64,000 nucleotides of DNA, taken from contig NZ_JACJRJ010000001.1 in NCBI RefSeq assembly GCF_014697195.1, positions 1 to 64,000 on the forward strand. The letters run 5' to 3'. This document shows, in pieces, positions 8,785-16,979 of the stretch (positions within the stretch are counted from its first letter, which is position 1; every line of letters begins with the position of its first letter). Source of the stretch: Cylindrospermum sp. FACHB-282. GTDB taxonomy: Bacteria; Cyanobacteriota; Cyanobacteriia; Cyanobacteriales; Nostocaceae. The position numbers and the translations under genes were made by a program. The notes beneath the pieces were generated by a model. That model did no database searches, was not told the DNA's origin, and was given only the letters and a program-made list of their open reading frames with translations.

Positions 8785-10152
8785 ATGGCTATCGCCACCA
8801 TTAATCCCGCCACTGGGGAGAGGCTCAAAACCTTTGAGCCGCTCAAGGATGCAGAAATTGCCGCTAAACTAGATTTGGCTGGTCAGGCTTTTGATTTGTA
8901 CCGCTTGACTAGTTTTCAGCAGCGATCGCACTGGCTGCAAAAAGCGGCAGAAATTTTAGAACAAGAAAAGGCAGATTTTGCCAAGTTAATGACGCTGGAA
9001 ATGGGCAAACCATTCAAAGCAGCGATCGCCGAAGTAGAAAAATGCGCCCTCGTCTGTCGCTACTACGCCGAACACGCACCTGGTTTCCTGGCTGATGTGC
9101 CAGTAAAAACTGATGGTAGCCAGAGTTTTGTCCGCTATCAGCCAATGGGTGCAATTCTCGCAGTTATGCCGTGGAATTTCCCCTTCTGGCAAGTTTTCCG
9201 CTTTGCTGCACCTGCACTGATGGCGGGAAATGTCGGCTTACTTAAACACGCTTCCAATGTGCCCCAGTGCGCTTTGGCAATTGAAGATATTCTGCAACGG
9301 GCAGGTTTTCCTCAAGGTGCATTTCAAACTTTGTTAATCGGTGCTGCTAAAGTTGCCGATTTAATGGCTGATGACCGAGTCAAAGCTGCTACCTTAACAG
9401 GAAGTGAACCAGCAGGGGCATCTCTAGCCGCCGCAGCGGGTAAGCAACTGAAAAAAACTGTTTTGGAATTGGGGGGAAGTGACCCGTTTATTGTCTTAGA
9501 AAGCGCTGATTTAGAGGCAGCAGTTGCTACAGCGACAACAGCGCGGATGTTAAATAATGGGCAATCTTGTATTGCAGCCAAGCGGTTTATTGTTGCCGAT
9601 GCGATCGCCGATAAATTTGAAAAACTGCTGCTAGAGAAATTCGCCGCGCTGAAAGTTGGCGATCCCATGGAGCCAGATACCGATTTAGGCCCATTGGCAA
9701 CTCCCGATATTCTCCAAGAATTAGACCAGCAAGTGCAAAAAGCCGTCAAAAGTGGCGGTAAAGTCCTCATCGGCGGGCATCCTTTAGCAGATCGGACTGG
9801 GAACTTTTACCCGCCAACCATTATCATAGATATTCCCATAGACAGTCCAATTGCCCAAGAAGAATTCTTTGGCCCGGTAGCGTTATTATTCCGCATTCGG
9901 GATATTGATGCTGCTATCAAACTAGCTAATGAAATACCCTTTGGTTTGGGTGCAAGTGCTTGGACAACAAACGACCAAGAACGCGATCGCCTGATTGAGG
10001 AAATCGAAGCAGGTGCAGTATTTATCAACAGTATGGTCAAATCTGACCCCCGCTTGCCCTTTGGAGGCACTAAGCGTTCTGGGTACGGCCGAGAATTGAG
10101 CATTCAAGGCTTACATGAATTCGTCAACGTCAAAACTGTGTGGATTAAATAA
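8785..10152 (+). CDS. gabD: NAD(P)-dependent succinate-semialdehyde dehydrogenase
   Basis: This 455-residue aldehyde dehydrogenase oxidises succinate semialdehyde to succinate. The family marks are MPWNFPFWQ, the glutamate of VLELGGSDPF (near 228), the catalytic cysteine in NNGQSCIAAKRF (near 261), EEFFGPVALLF and the C-terminal GGTKRSGYGREL. Its neighbour is a ThDP-dependent decarboxylase; in cyanobacteria these two enzymes convert 2-oxoglutarate to succinate and so complete the TCA cycle without 2-oxoglutarate dehydrogenase. The ATG at 8785 follows a strong GGGAGGT. The identical gene order supports this role over a generic aldehyde dehydrogenase. Confidence 0.92.
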   Translation: MAIATINPATGERLKTFEPLKDAEIAAKLDLAGQAFDLYRLTSFQQRSHWLQKAAEILEQEKADFAKLMTLEMGKPFKAAIAEVEKCALVCRYYAEHAPGFLADVPVKTDGSQSFVRYQPMGAILAVMPWNFPFWQVFRFAAPALMAGNVGLLKHASNVPQCALAIEDILQRAGFPQGAFQTLLIGAAKVADLMADDRVKAATLTGSEPAGASLAAAAGKQLKKTVLELGGSDPFIVLESADLEAAVATATTARMLNNGQSCIAAKRFIVADAIADKFEKLLLEKFAALKVGDPMEPDTDLGPLATPDILQELDQQVQKAVKSGGKVLIGGHPLADRTGNFYPPTIIIDIPIDSPIAQEEFFGPVALLFRIRDIDAAIKLANEIPFGLGASAWTTNDQERDRLIEEIEAGAVFINSMVKSDPRLPFGGTKRSGYGRELSIQGLHEFVNVKTVWIK

Positions 10153-10295
10153 TTTGGGATTGGTAATTGGTAATGGGTAATTGGTAATGGGTAATTGGTA
10201 ATGGGTAAAAACTAATCTCCAACCTCCAGTCTCCAACCTCCAGTCTCCAATCCCTAATCCCCAATCATCAATCCCCAATCCGCAATCTCCAGTAT
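10153..10295. repeat. Tandem short repeats between the SSADH and decarboxylase genes
   Basis: GGTAATT/GGTAATG heptamers (10161-10207) are followed by a second tract built on CCAACCTCCAGTCT and CCAATCCCCAAT units (10215-10295). These separate two genes that otherwise look like an operon. Confidence 0.85.
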
Positions 10296-10324
10296 TAACT
10301 ATTTGTTGCTAATGAGGAAATCAA

Positions 10325-11968
10325 ATGAATACCGCTGAACTATTGGTGCAGTGTTTAGAAAACGAAGGAGTTCAATATGTTTTTGGACTCCCTGGTGAAG
10401 AAAACCTGCACGTTTTAGAAGCACTAAAACATTCTTCCATTAAATTTATTACTACTCGTCATGAACAAGGTGCAGCCTTCATGGCAGATGTTTATGGACG
10501 CTTAACAGGCAAAGCCGGAGTCTGTCTGTCTACTCTCGGCCCTGGGGCAACTAACTTAATGACCGGTGTCGCCGATGCCAACCTTGATGGTGCGCCTTTG
10601 GTAGCAATTACCGGGCAAGTGGGAACCGATAGAATGCACATCGAATCACACCAATATTTAGATTTGGTGGCAATGTTTGCACCTGTAACCAAGTGGAATA
10701 AGCAGATTGTGCGGCCGAGTATTACACCAGAAGTAGTGCGAAAGGCATTTAAGCGATCGCAATCTGAAAAACCTGGTGCAGTTCACATCGACTTGCCAGA
10801 AAATATTGCTGCCATGCCGGTAGAAGGCAAACCCTTGCATAAGGACAATATCGAAAAAACCTATGCTTCCTTTGCCAGTATTCGCGCCGCCGCCGCCGCC
10901 ATTTCTCAGGCAGTTAACCCCCTCATTTTAGTTGGAAATGGGGCAATTCGTGCCCAAGCTAGTGATGCGGTGACACAATTCGCCACCCAGATGAATATCC
11001 CCGTTGCCAATACTTTCATGGGCAAAGGTGTGATTCCCTATACCCATCCCTTGGCTTTGTGGTCAGTAGGATTACAGCAAAGAGACTTTATTACTTGTGG
11101 CTTTGATAACACAGATTTAGTAATTTGTATTGGCTATGATTTGATAGAATTTTCTCCCAAAAAGTGGAATCCTGAAGGTAATATTGCGATCGTGCATATT
11201 GCCGCAGACCAATCAGAAATTGATAGTAGTTATATTCCCAAAGCCGAAGTTGTTGGTGATATTTCCGATTCTCTCAGTGAGATATTAAAATTAGCAGACA
11301 GACAAGGCAAACCTAATCCCTACGCCATCAGCTTACGGGGAGAAATTCGTGCCGATTATGAACAATATGCCAAGGATGATGGATTCCCCATTAAACCCCA
11401 AAAGTTAATTTATGACTTACGGCAAGTGATGGGCCCAGATGATATTGTCATCTCAGATGTAGGCGCACATAAAATGTGGATGGCCCGTCATTATCATTGT
11501 CATAGTCCCAATACTTGCATTATTTCTAATGGCTTTGCAGCCATGGGAATTGCCATTCCTGGTGCATTAGCAGCAAAACTCGTCAACCCTAACCGCAAAG
11601 TTGTAGCCGCAACCGGCGATGGTGGTTTTATGATGAATTGCCAAGAATTAGAAACAGCTTTGCGTGTTGGTACGCCCTTTGTCACCTTAATTTTTAATGA
11701 CGGTGGCTATGGTTTAATTGAGTGGAAACAAGAAAATCAATTTGGTAAAGGTAACTCATCCTTTGTCCATTTTGGTAATCCTGATTTTGTCAAATTTGCC
11801 GAAAGCATGGGTTTAAAAGGTTATCGAGTTGAATCAGCTACCGATTTAATTCCTGTCCTCAAAGAAGCCCTAGCTCAAGATGTGCCAGCGGTGATAGATT
11901 GTCCCGTAGACTATCGCGAAAACCGCCGCTTTACCCAAAAAGCCGGCGAGTTACATTGTGATGTCTAA
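10325..11968 (+). CDS. ThDP-dependent 2-oxoglutarate decarboxylase (acetolactate-synthase-like)
   Basis: This 547-residue enzyme has the three domains of the acetolactate synthase family. The catalytic glutamate is in TTRHEQGAAFMADVYGRLTG (near residue 47), and the ThDP-Mg motif is GDGGFMMNCQELETALRVGTPFVTLIFNDG (near 431). Annotation pipelines often call such proteins IlvB-like, but in cyanobacteria the member next to succinate-semialdehyde dehydrogenase is the 2-oxoglutarate decarboxylase that yields succinate semialdehyde and CO2. That context is present here, so this function is preferred. Biochemical proof is lacking for this copy. A 33-nt palindrome lies 33 bases past its stop. Confidence 0.87.
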   Translation: MNTAELLVQCLENEGVQYVFGLPGEENLHVLEALKHSSIKFITTRHEQGAAFMADVYGRLTGKAGVCLSTLGPGATNLMTGVADANLDGAPLVAITGQVGTDRMHIESHQYLDLVAMFAPVTKWNKQIVRPSITPEVVRKAFKRSQSEKPGAVHIDLPENIAAMPVEGKPLHKDNIEKTYASFASIRAAAAAISQAVNPLILVGNGAIRAQASDAVTQFATQMNIPVANTFMGKGVIPYTHPLALWSVGLQQRDFITCGFDNTDLVICIGYDLIEFSPKKWNPEGNIAIVHIAADQSEIDSSYIPKAEVVGDISDSLSEILKLADRQGKPNPYAISLRGEIRADYEQYAKDDGFPIKPQKLIYDLRQVMGPDDIVISDVGAHKMWMARHYHCHSPNTCIISNGFAAMGIAIPGALAAKLVNPNRKVVAATGDGGFMMNCQELETALRVGTPFVTLIFNDGGYGLIEWKQENQFGKGNSSFVHFGNPDFVKFAESMGLKGYRVESATDLIPVLKEALAQDVPAVIDCPVDYRENRRFTQKAGELHCDV

Positions 11969-12000
11969 ACATTTGTGTAAATAGTAATCTGCAACGCCAC

Positions 12001-12033
12001 AGATTCCCGACTTCTTTGAGAAGTCGGGAATCT
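12001..12033. repeat. 33-nt palindrome, copy 1 (possible terminator)
   Basis: AGATTCCCGACTTCT and AGAAGTCGGGAATCT form a perfect 15-bp stem with a TTG loop. A second copy at 36378-36410 differs by a compensatory base pair. Its place just after the decarboxylase gene, followed by TGTTGTT, would suit a terminator. Confidence 0.85.
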
Positions 12034-12130
12034 TGTTGTTCTGCAACGTCTCTAGATAGCGTAATTTTTCAGGTTTTTTCTATTACACAGAAGCGCAAAA
12101 TCAATTTTTATACGTTTATATCTAGAATAA

Positions 12131-12263
12131 TCATTCCTCCAATACAAACATCCCTCTCCTTACGGGATAAAATCATCATTCCTCCAATACAAACATCCCT
12201 CTCCTTACGGGATAAAATCATCATTCCTCCAATACAAACATCCCTCTCCTTCGTAAGGAGAGG
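12131..12263. repeat. Three 45-bp direct repeats ending in a hairpin
   Basis: ATTCCTCCAATACAAAC recurs at 12133, 12178 and 12223, an exact 45-bp period. Each unit ends in CCCTCTCCTTACGGG or, in the last, CCCTCTCCTTCGTAAGGAGAGGG, a hairpin shared with the repeat that borders the NACHT gene. Both strands stay open across the units only because 45 is a multiple of three. Confidence 0.85.
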
Positions 12264-12298
12264 GACAGGTTTTGCATAGCAAAACCAGGGTGAGGTCT
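12241..12298 (-). repeat. 57-bp interspersed repeat, copy A (3' side of the NACHT gene)
   Basis: Read on the minus strand this starts ACCTCACCCTGGTTTTGC, runs on to CCTGTCCCTCTCC, and ends in an imperfect hairpin. A copy in the opposite orientation at 15010-15066 matches it at about 51 of 57 positions. Together they bracket the gene at 12302-14773. Confidence 0.82.
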
Positions 12299-12301
12299 CT
12301 T

Positions 12302-14773
12302 TCAACTCCTAGGACGCAACAATTGCACAAAGGTATCACTCACAGTATGATCTTTAGTATCAGCAGCATATTGAATTAACTTCTCCCGCAATTCCTTCGC
12401 AGCATCTAAAGGTAATAAAGTCGCTAACAAAAAATAAACGCCGCGAAATCTGGGGTCGTTGATATGGTCAATTAAACGGTCTTTTGCTTCAGCACCATCA
12501 CCGAGAAAGTTTTGTACTAAGAAGAATTCCATAATTTTATCGTGGCGGAAATACCATTCTTTCTTCGCGTCGCCTTTTTCGTCTTTCCACTGACGGCTGA
12601 TAACCATCTTATATTTTTCATCTTCTAAAGACATCAACACTTGATAAAATTCATCTCCAGGTAAAGCTTGTTTATCTTGCAGTCGCACTTGATAAACTGC
12701 TTCCGAAAACCTTTTTAGCGGAAATTCCTGTTTCCATTCTTGCAGGTATTCTGCCGCCATCAACTTATATTGCTGTGCTTGCAAATGGAATAAATCGGGG
12801 TATTCGTTTTGCGCTATCATCAAAGCTACGAGAGTTAAATCCATTGGATTAGAAAGAATCCGACGGGCTGCATCTAACTCTTCTGGTGAATGCTGGGAGT
12901 TGAGGGCTTGTTTCAGGTAGTCGGTGCAGGCTTTATCGTAATCATTACCCTGATTTTTAGCATCTTTGGGTAATCGCGGCTGACGGGAAATTAAGAAATC
13001 TTGAATTTGTGTTTGTTCCAGGGGTTGCAATTGATATATCTTGGCTGTTGAGGGGGGTGTCCACTCTAAGGGCTGAGTAGTCATAATAATATTGCCCCGG
13101 AAATAGCTTTCCACAAACTGAGTAATTTTCGCCCTGGTGTCAGCAGTGACTTCGTTAAGTCCGTCAATGCAGATATCTAAAGCACCGCTATAAATTAGGT
13201 TTTTCAAAAAGTCCGCATCTTGTACTTGTCCATGCAGCTTGGCTTGAATTGCCTCAATTACACCTTTATCACACTTCTGTGCCGGCAAATAAACCACAAT
13301 ACGCTGGGAAGTTTTCACCAGATAGCGGAGAAACATCGATTTACCCAAACCAGAATCACCTTCTAGGACAATTTGCCCTTTGATGCTGGGTAGCGCTTCG
13401 TTAATGGTGATGATTTCTTCTGAACCGGGAATTTTAACTTTAGATTCTGGGAAATATCCTTGAGGATTGAAATTATCTAACCCAGCATCTGCTAACAGGG
13501 AAGGCTTGAACGGTTCAAATAATTTACCTCGGAAGAATGGAACCCAGGTGAGGCAAAAGCCAACATAGCCAACGCCCAAAATACGCCTTACCCAAGGGTT
13601 CCAGAAGAAGATGGCTTGGACTTGGGGCGATTTGGGGTAAGCGAAGATGAGGGCTAGCCAAAAGGTAATGTGAATGAGGATAGTTTGCCAAGCATTAAAA
13701 AACCACTTCCAACCCTGAAGGTTAATTATCACTGACTGTAAAGAATCAGCTTCGTTGAATTCAGCTTTTTTGAGGTTGTTATAGTGAGTTTCAAGGATGG
13801 CAATATCTTGGGGTTGCCAAGAAGCTTTTTTGGCAACTATAGCAATCTTCATTGCTAAGTCTGTTGTTAATCCCTCCAGCCCCTTACTGAGTTCCCAAGT
13901 TTTGAGGAATAAATTCAGAATTTTAATACCTTCATCGTGTGTCAGCTTGTCTGGAATTGCTTTAGGCTTACCAACCCATTTCAGCAGCGTTTTCACGTCT
14001 TCAGTGCCACCACCAAGGAAATAAGTTAAAAAACGCCACCTTTGAAATTCTGATTGACCTTCGTAATAGATGCTATCCAAGACGACAACAATGTTATTTA
14101 GGTTTAGTTGTTCTATCTTTCCTAATGCTTTAGCCGCATAATAACGAACATTGGTGTCAACGGTTTTATCTTTGAGGATGTCAGCAATGTCTTTGACGTA
14201 GGGTTTGGCAGCATCCCCCAGGTTTCCTAATGCTTCAGCCGCATAATAACGAACATTGGTGTCAACGGTTTTATCTTTGAGGATGTCAGCAATGTCTTTG
14301 ACGTAGGGTTTGGCAGCATCCCCCAGGTTTCCTAATGCTTCAGCCGCATAATAACGAACATTGGTGTCAACGGTTTTATCTTTGAGGATGTCAGCAATGT
14401 CTTTGACGTAGGGTTTGGCAGCATCCCCCAGGTTTCCTAATGCTTCAGCCGCATAATAACGAACATTGGTGTCAACGGATTTATCTTTGAGGATGTTGAC
14501 CGCTTTCTGTGCAATATCTTCCGGCTTCTTAAATACTGATTTCAAGTCTTTCAGGTCATATTCAGTTAATTTGTATAGAGCATATTGCTTCACTCTGTCA
14601 TGTTCATCATCAAGGGCGGCTACTATGCTGTTAATCTGCCAGTCTTGGGGCTTGGGTTTGGGTGCTTCTTTGGCGCTAACCCAAGGGAGGGTGAGGAGGA
14701 AAGAAAGGATGAAGACTAAGGGATAAAGAATTAAGGGGGAAGGCTTTTTGGTTTTGGGGGGAGTTTGCAGCAT
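12302..14773 (-). CDS. Membrane HEAT-repeat NACHT (STAND) NTPase
   Basis: This 823-residue protein starts with a hydrophobic signal/anchor segment (about 14-34). HEAT-like repeats follow to about 245, including four 35-residue units around DTNVRYYAAEALGNLGDAAK whose DNA is nearly identical. Two hydrophobic segments lie near 360-380 and 390-412. The C-terminal half is a NACHT NTPase: Walker A GDSGLGKSMFLRYL (near 470), Walker B-like LDICIDGLNEV (near 535), and the helical extension with RRILSNPMDLTLVALM and WYFRHDKIMEFFL. NACHT proteins act as switches in signalling or defence; the order here, sensor repeats before the NTPase, is the reverse of most STAND proteins. Membrane topology is uncertain. 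Function is unknown; a defence or envelope-sensing role is inference. Confidence 0.85.
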   Translation of the reverse strand: MLQTPPKTKKPSPLILYPLVFILSFLLTLPWVSAKEAPKPKPQDWQINSIVAALDDEHDRVKQYALYKLTEYDLKDLKSVFKKPEDIAQKAVNILKDKSVDTNVRYYAAEALGNLGDAAKPYVKDIADILKDKTVDTNVRYYAAEALGNLGDAAKPYVKDIADILKDKTVDTNVRYYAAEALGNLGDAAKPYVKDIADILKDKTVDTNVRYYAAKALGKIEQLNLNNIVVVLDSIYYEGQSEFQRWRFLTYFLGGGTEDVKTLLKWVGKPKAIPDKLTHDEGIKILNLFLKTWELSKGLEGLTTDLAMKIAIVAKKASWQPQDIAILETHYNNLKKAEFNEADSLQSVIINLQGWKWFFNAWQTILIHITFWLALIFAYPKSPQVQAIFFWNPWVRRILGVGYVGFCLTWVPFFRGKLFEPFKPSLLADAGLDNFNPQGYFPESKVKIPGSEEIITINEALPSIKGQIVLEGDSGLGKSMFLRYLVKTSQRIVVYLPAQKCDKGVIEAIQAKLHGQVQDADFLKNLIYSGALDICIDGLNEVTADTRAKITQFVESYFRGNIIMTTQPLEWTPPSTAKIYQLQPLEQTQIQDFLISRQPRLPKDAKNQGNDYDKACTDYLKQALNSQHSPEELDAARRILSNPMDLTLVALMIAQNEYPDLFHLQAQQYKLMAAEYLQEWKQEFPLKRFSEAVYQVRLQDKQALPGDEFYQVLMSLEDEKYKMVISRQWKDEKGDAKKEWYFRHDKIMEFFLVQNFLGDGAEAKDRLIDHINDPRFRGVYFLLATLLPLDAAKELREKLIQYAADTKDHTVSDTFVQLLRPRS
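14121..14485. repeat. 105-bp tandem repeat inside the NACHT gene
   Basis: CCTAATGCTT starts at 14121, 14226, 14331 and 14436, giving an exact 105-bp (35-codon) period. The units from 14146 to about 14475 are practically identical in DNA, including silent positions, which indicates recent duplication or gene conversion. Confidence 0.95.
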
Positions 14774-15499
14774 GATTTGGAGGTTAGAACCAGGGGACTT
14801 GGGGCAGAAATGAGGCGGGTAATTGTCTCCTTACTGTCTAATTGAGTGAGCCTATCCGAAAATCTAACTTCTAGGTAGATGATAAAAGCTTTTAGAAGAT
14901 TTTGCTGAGGTTTTACCTTGTTATCTGCTATTTTCCTGGTATTTTGATACAAATCAAGGTTGAAGTTTTAAACGCAGAGGGGTGCAGGGTAAGGAACACG
15001 CCGATTCAAAACCTCACCCTGGTTCTGCTACGCACAACCTGTCCCTCTCCTTCGTAAGGAGAGGGGTTTGAGTCAACCCCTTCCCTACGGGACGCCAAAG
15101 GCGAACGGGGAATTCAAAATTAAAAATTAAAAATTAAAAATTAAAGACAATCAGTGGTGGGTTCAGAGCTACCACTGATTGATTGTAGACCGCTAATTCT
15201 TAGAATCAGTGGGAGCCTGTACTCGGAATTAATTAATTCAAAATTGTTTTTATTCTGACTAACAGAATTTTGTATCCCTTACGGGAGCCGTAGGCTCTAT
15301 TTTGCATTTTGAATTCAAAAAAGGTCAGGAATCTTTGAGGTTTTGAAGTACTTTTGGGTAATCGGATAACTTGTGTGTACACCATAGGCAAGCAGAGAAA
15401 GAAAAAATTAGCCCCCTCTCCTTACCAAGGAGAGGGGGTTGGGGGTGAGGTTCCGGAAGTATAGCAACGCAGCGAGAGATTTTGAGTAAAAAACAGGCG
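14774..15499. other. Repeat-rich intergenic region
   Basis: No credible gene is visible. The region contains repeat copy B (15010-15066), a CTACGGGACGCCAAAGGCGAACGGGG element (15091-15116), an AATTAAAA microsatellite (15117-15145), a TATCCCTTACGGGAGCCGTAGGCTCTAT element (15273-15300) and a third partial CCCTCTCCTT...AAGGAGAGGG element (15415-15452). The mixture is typical of interspersed Nostoc repeats. Confidence 0.7.
15010..15066 (+). repeat. 57-bp interspersed repeat, copy B (5' side of the NACHT gene)
   Basis: This is the inverted partner of 12241-12298: ACCTCACCCTGGTTCTGC, then CCTGTCCCTCTCC and a hairpin TCCTTCGTAAGGA. A shorter relative at 15415-15452 lies in the orientation of copy A. 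Confidence 0.82.
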
Positions 15500-16124
15500 T
15501 TAAATCTCTGCGTTCTTTGGCGTTAAAGTAATGCACACACCCGCTAGGAAGAAAGCTAATGCACCGACAATGGCAGCTACTATTGGTGTAATCCCTGGGG
15601 GAAATATAAACGCAAATACACTCATGGCTAATGAGAAGCCACCAAAATATATCCCTATTCCTAATCCTGCCCAGCGTTGAGGCACTAAACCCAAAATAAA
15701 GGGAATTGCCCCGTTGACAATTAAGCTAAATCCAATTACTATAAAAAATATAATGGGAATCTGTGCGCGCATATAAGGTAGCGCCAGAATTGCGAAAACA
15801 GTCGCAATGACTCCATAAAGCATTGCTTGACGATTTCCAATTTTGGTAGCGATGAAACCAGCAGGTAGGGCAGCAAATGCTAAAGCTAATCCAATACCCA
15901 ACATGAGCAAGCTGATATCATCGGTGTTGAATTGCGATTTCAGGACTTTGCCTAATGCATCCATCATCAACCGGGAACCCCAAGCGATACTAAATCCCGT
16001 GGCGAATATTAAAGTTAATGGCTGTAAGGGTAAGTTTGCAGTTTCGGTGTGATGTTTCTCGGTTGGTGTTTCTGGGGGGTTGAGATAGCGCAACACCGCC
16101 GCAGCTGCTAGGAGAATGAAGGAA

Positions 16125-16153
16125 GCGATGGGCTACGCCCCGCTGGAAGCGAT
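16125..16153 (+). repeat. 24-bp insertion 1 next to a HIP1 site (creates the stop)
   Basis: The unit GCGATGGGCTACGCCCCGCT plus GGAA is followed by GCGATCGC, so GCGAT is repeated at a 24-base spacing. Read along the minus-strand gene it contains GCG TAG CCC in frame. Confidence 0.87.
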
Positions 16154-16295
16154 CGCAAATGCAAAAATCGGCCCTAAGCTAAGAATAAAGTTATTGGCAA
16201 TTCCTCTAAATGCGCCAATGGTTCCCCCGGCTAAAGTCACGAAGCTGACGGCTAAGGGTAACTCTTTGGGTGTAGAATATCTTCCGAGTAATGCG

Positions 16296-16324
16296 ATCGC
16301 CTTTGGCGGGGCGTAGCCCATCGC
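16296..16324 (-). repeat. 24-bp insertion 2 next to a HIP1 site (in-frame, no stop)
   Basis: On the gene strand this reads GCGATGGGCTACGCCCCGCC plus AAAG followed by GCGATCGC, the same element as at 16125 but in the opposite orientation relative to the window. It adds eight residues (AMGYAPPK) to the transporter. Confidence 0.85.
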
Positions 16325-16831
16325 AGGCGAGCGAAAAACTGTCATCGCTAACGCCCAAGCTACCATTGCGATAGGTAAAATCCAGCGGAACACATCACCA
16401 GGCGGGATAAAGGTTACAATACAGGGGATGGCGATAAACAAAGCCGATGCCAGGATGACTCCGACGGAAATGAAGGGAAAACGACTTCCTAAAGAACGTT
16501 TGGTTTGGTCAGAAAGTCCGCCCATCAGCGGTTCCATCACTACAGCTAAGGCATTTTCTACTACTAATATACCAACTGCCAAGGAGGTGGGAAATCCAAA
16601 CTGAGTTAAAAGTTTGGGCAGATATGAGTTATAAATTAACCAAGTGAGGGTAATTGCTCCTTGCAAAAGAGCTAAGGCCCAAACTTGCATCCATAAGATA
16701 TTTGGCGGAGATTTTGAGGTATTCATATTTTGGCGTTGCTGAATCAGGATATGAATATCTCACGCAGAGGCGCAGAGGCGCAAAAGTAGAAATAAAAATT
16801 CAATTTTGATTCAGCAATGCCTTTAATATCC

Positions 16832-16922
16832 AGGACTTACGCAAAATCACGAAGAAACAAACCGCAAAGGACGCAAAGGACACAAAGGAAGAAGGGTTTG
16901 GCAGAGTTCTTGCGTAAGTCTT
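16832..16922. repeat. MITE-like element with ACTTACGCAA terminal inverted repeats, copy 1
   Basis: AGGACTTACGCAA at 16832-16844 and TTGCGTAAGTCTT at 16910-16922 are inverted ends of a 91-bp element holding CGCAAAGGACGCAAAGGACAC repeats. A second element with the same ends is at 63419-63530. An unrelated CGCAGAGGCGCAGAGGCGC repeat lies just upstream at 16763-16782. Confidence 0.65.
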
Positions 16923-16979
16923 AATGTGAAGGAAGAGAGAGTGAGAAAAGTTTTCTTTGTCCTCTCTGGGTCTACGTTT

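Larger units (their letters stand above)
15500..16726 (-). pseudogene. MFS transporter gene interrupted by an in-frame stop in a 24-bp insertion
   Basis: The two open frames 16726-16133 and 16096-15500 lie in the same reading frame and together encode about 408 residues of a 12-TM MFS transporter resembling sugar/cation symporters (ILWMQVWALALLQGAITLTWLIYNSYLPK; MEPLMGGLSDQT at the TM2-3 loop). They are separated only by a TAG at 16133-16135. That stop sits within a 24-bp insertion defined by the direct repeat GGAAGCGAT at 16121 and 16145. Removing 24 bases restores ...AIASFILLAAAAVLRYLNPPETP. A second 24-bp insertion at 16296-16324 is in the opposite orientation and in frame (adding AMGYAPPK). 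The gene is probably inactive unless the stop is read through. Substrate unknown. Confidence 0.87.

Noticed and set aside
12131-12263. Possible CRISPR array
   Set aside because: The three 45-bp units are contiguous direct repeats with no variable spacers, and no cas genes are present.
12016-12279. Open frames on both strands over 12016-12305
   Set aside because: They are produced by three 45-bp (15-codon) direct repeats; the translated repeats (IIIPPIQTSLSLRDK) have no protein-like character and no good start signals.
14731-14952. 73-codon minus-strand frame overlapping the NACHT gene start
   Set aside because: It overlaps the coding start in another phase and has no protein features.
15500-16726. 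Two separate MFS genes or a frameshift
   Set aside because: Both frames share the same phase; only a TAG inside a 24-bp insertion separates them, so it is an interrupted single gene, not a frameshift or gene pair.
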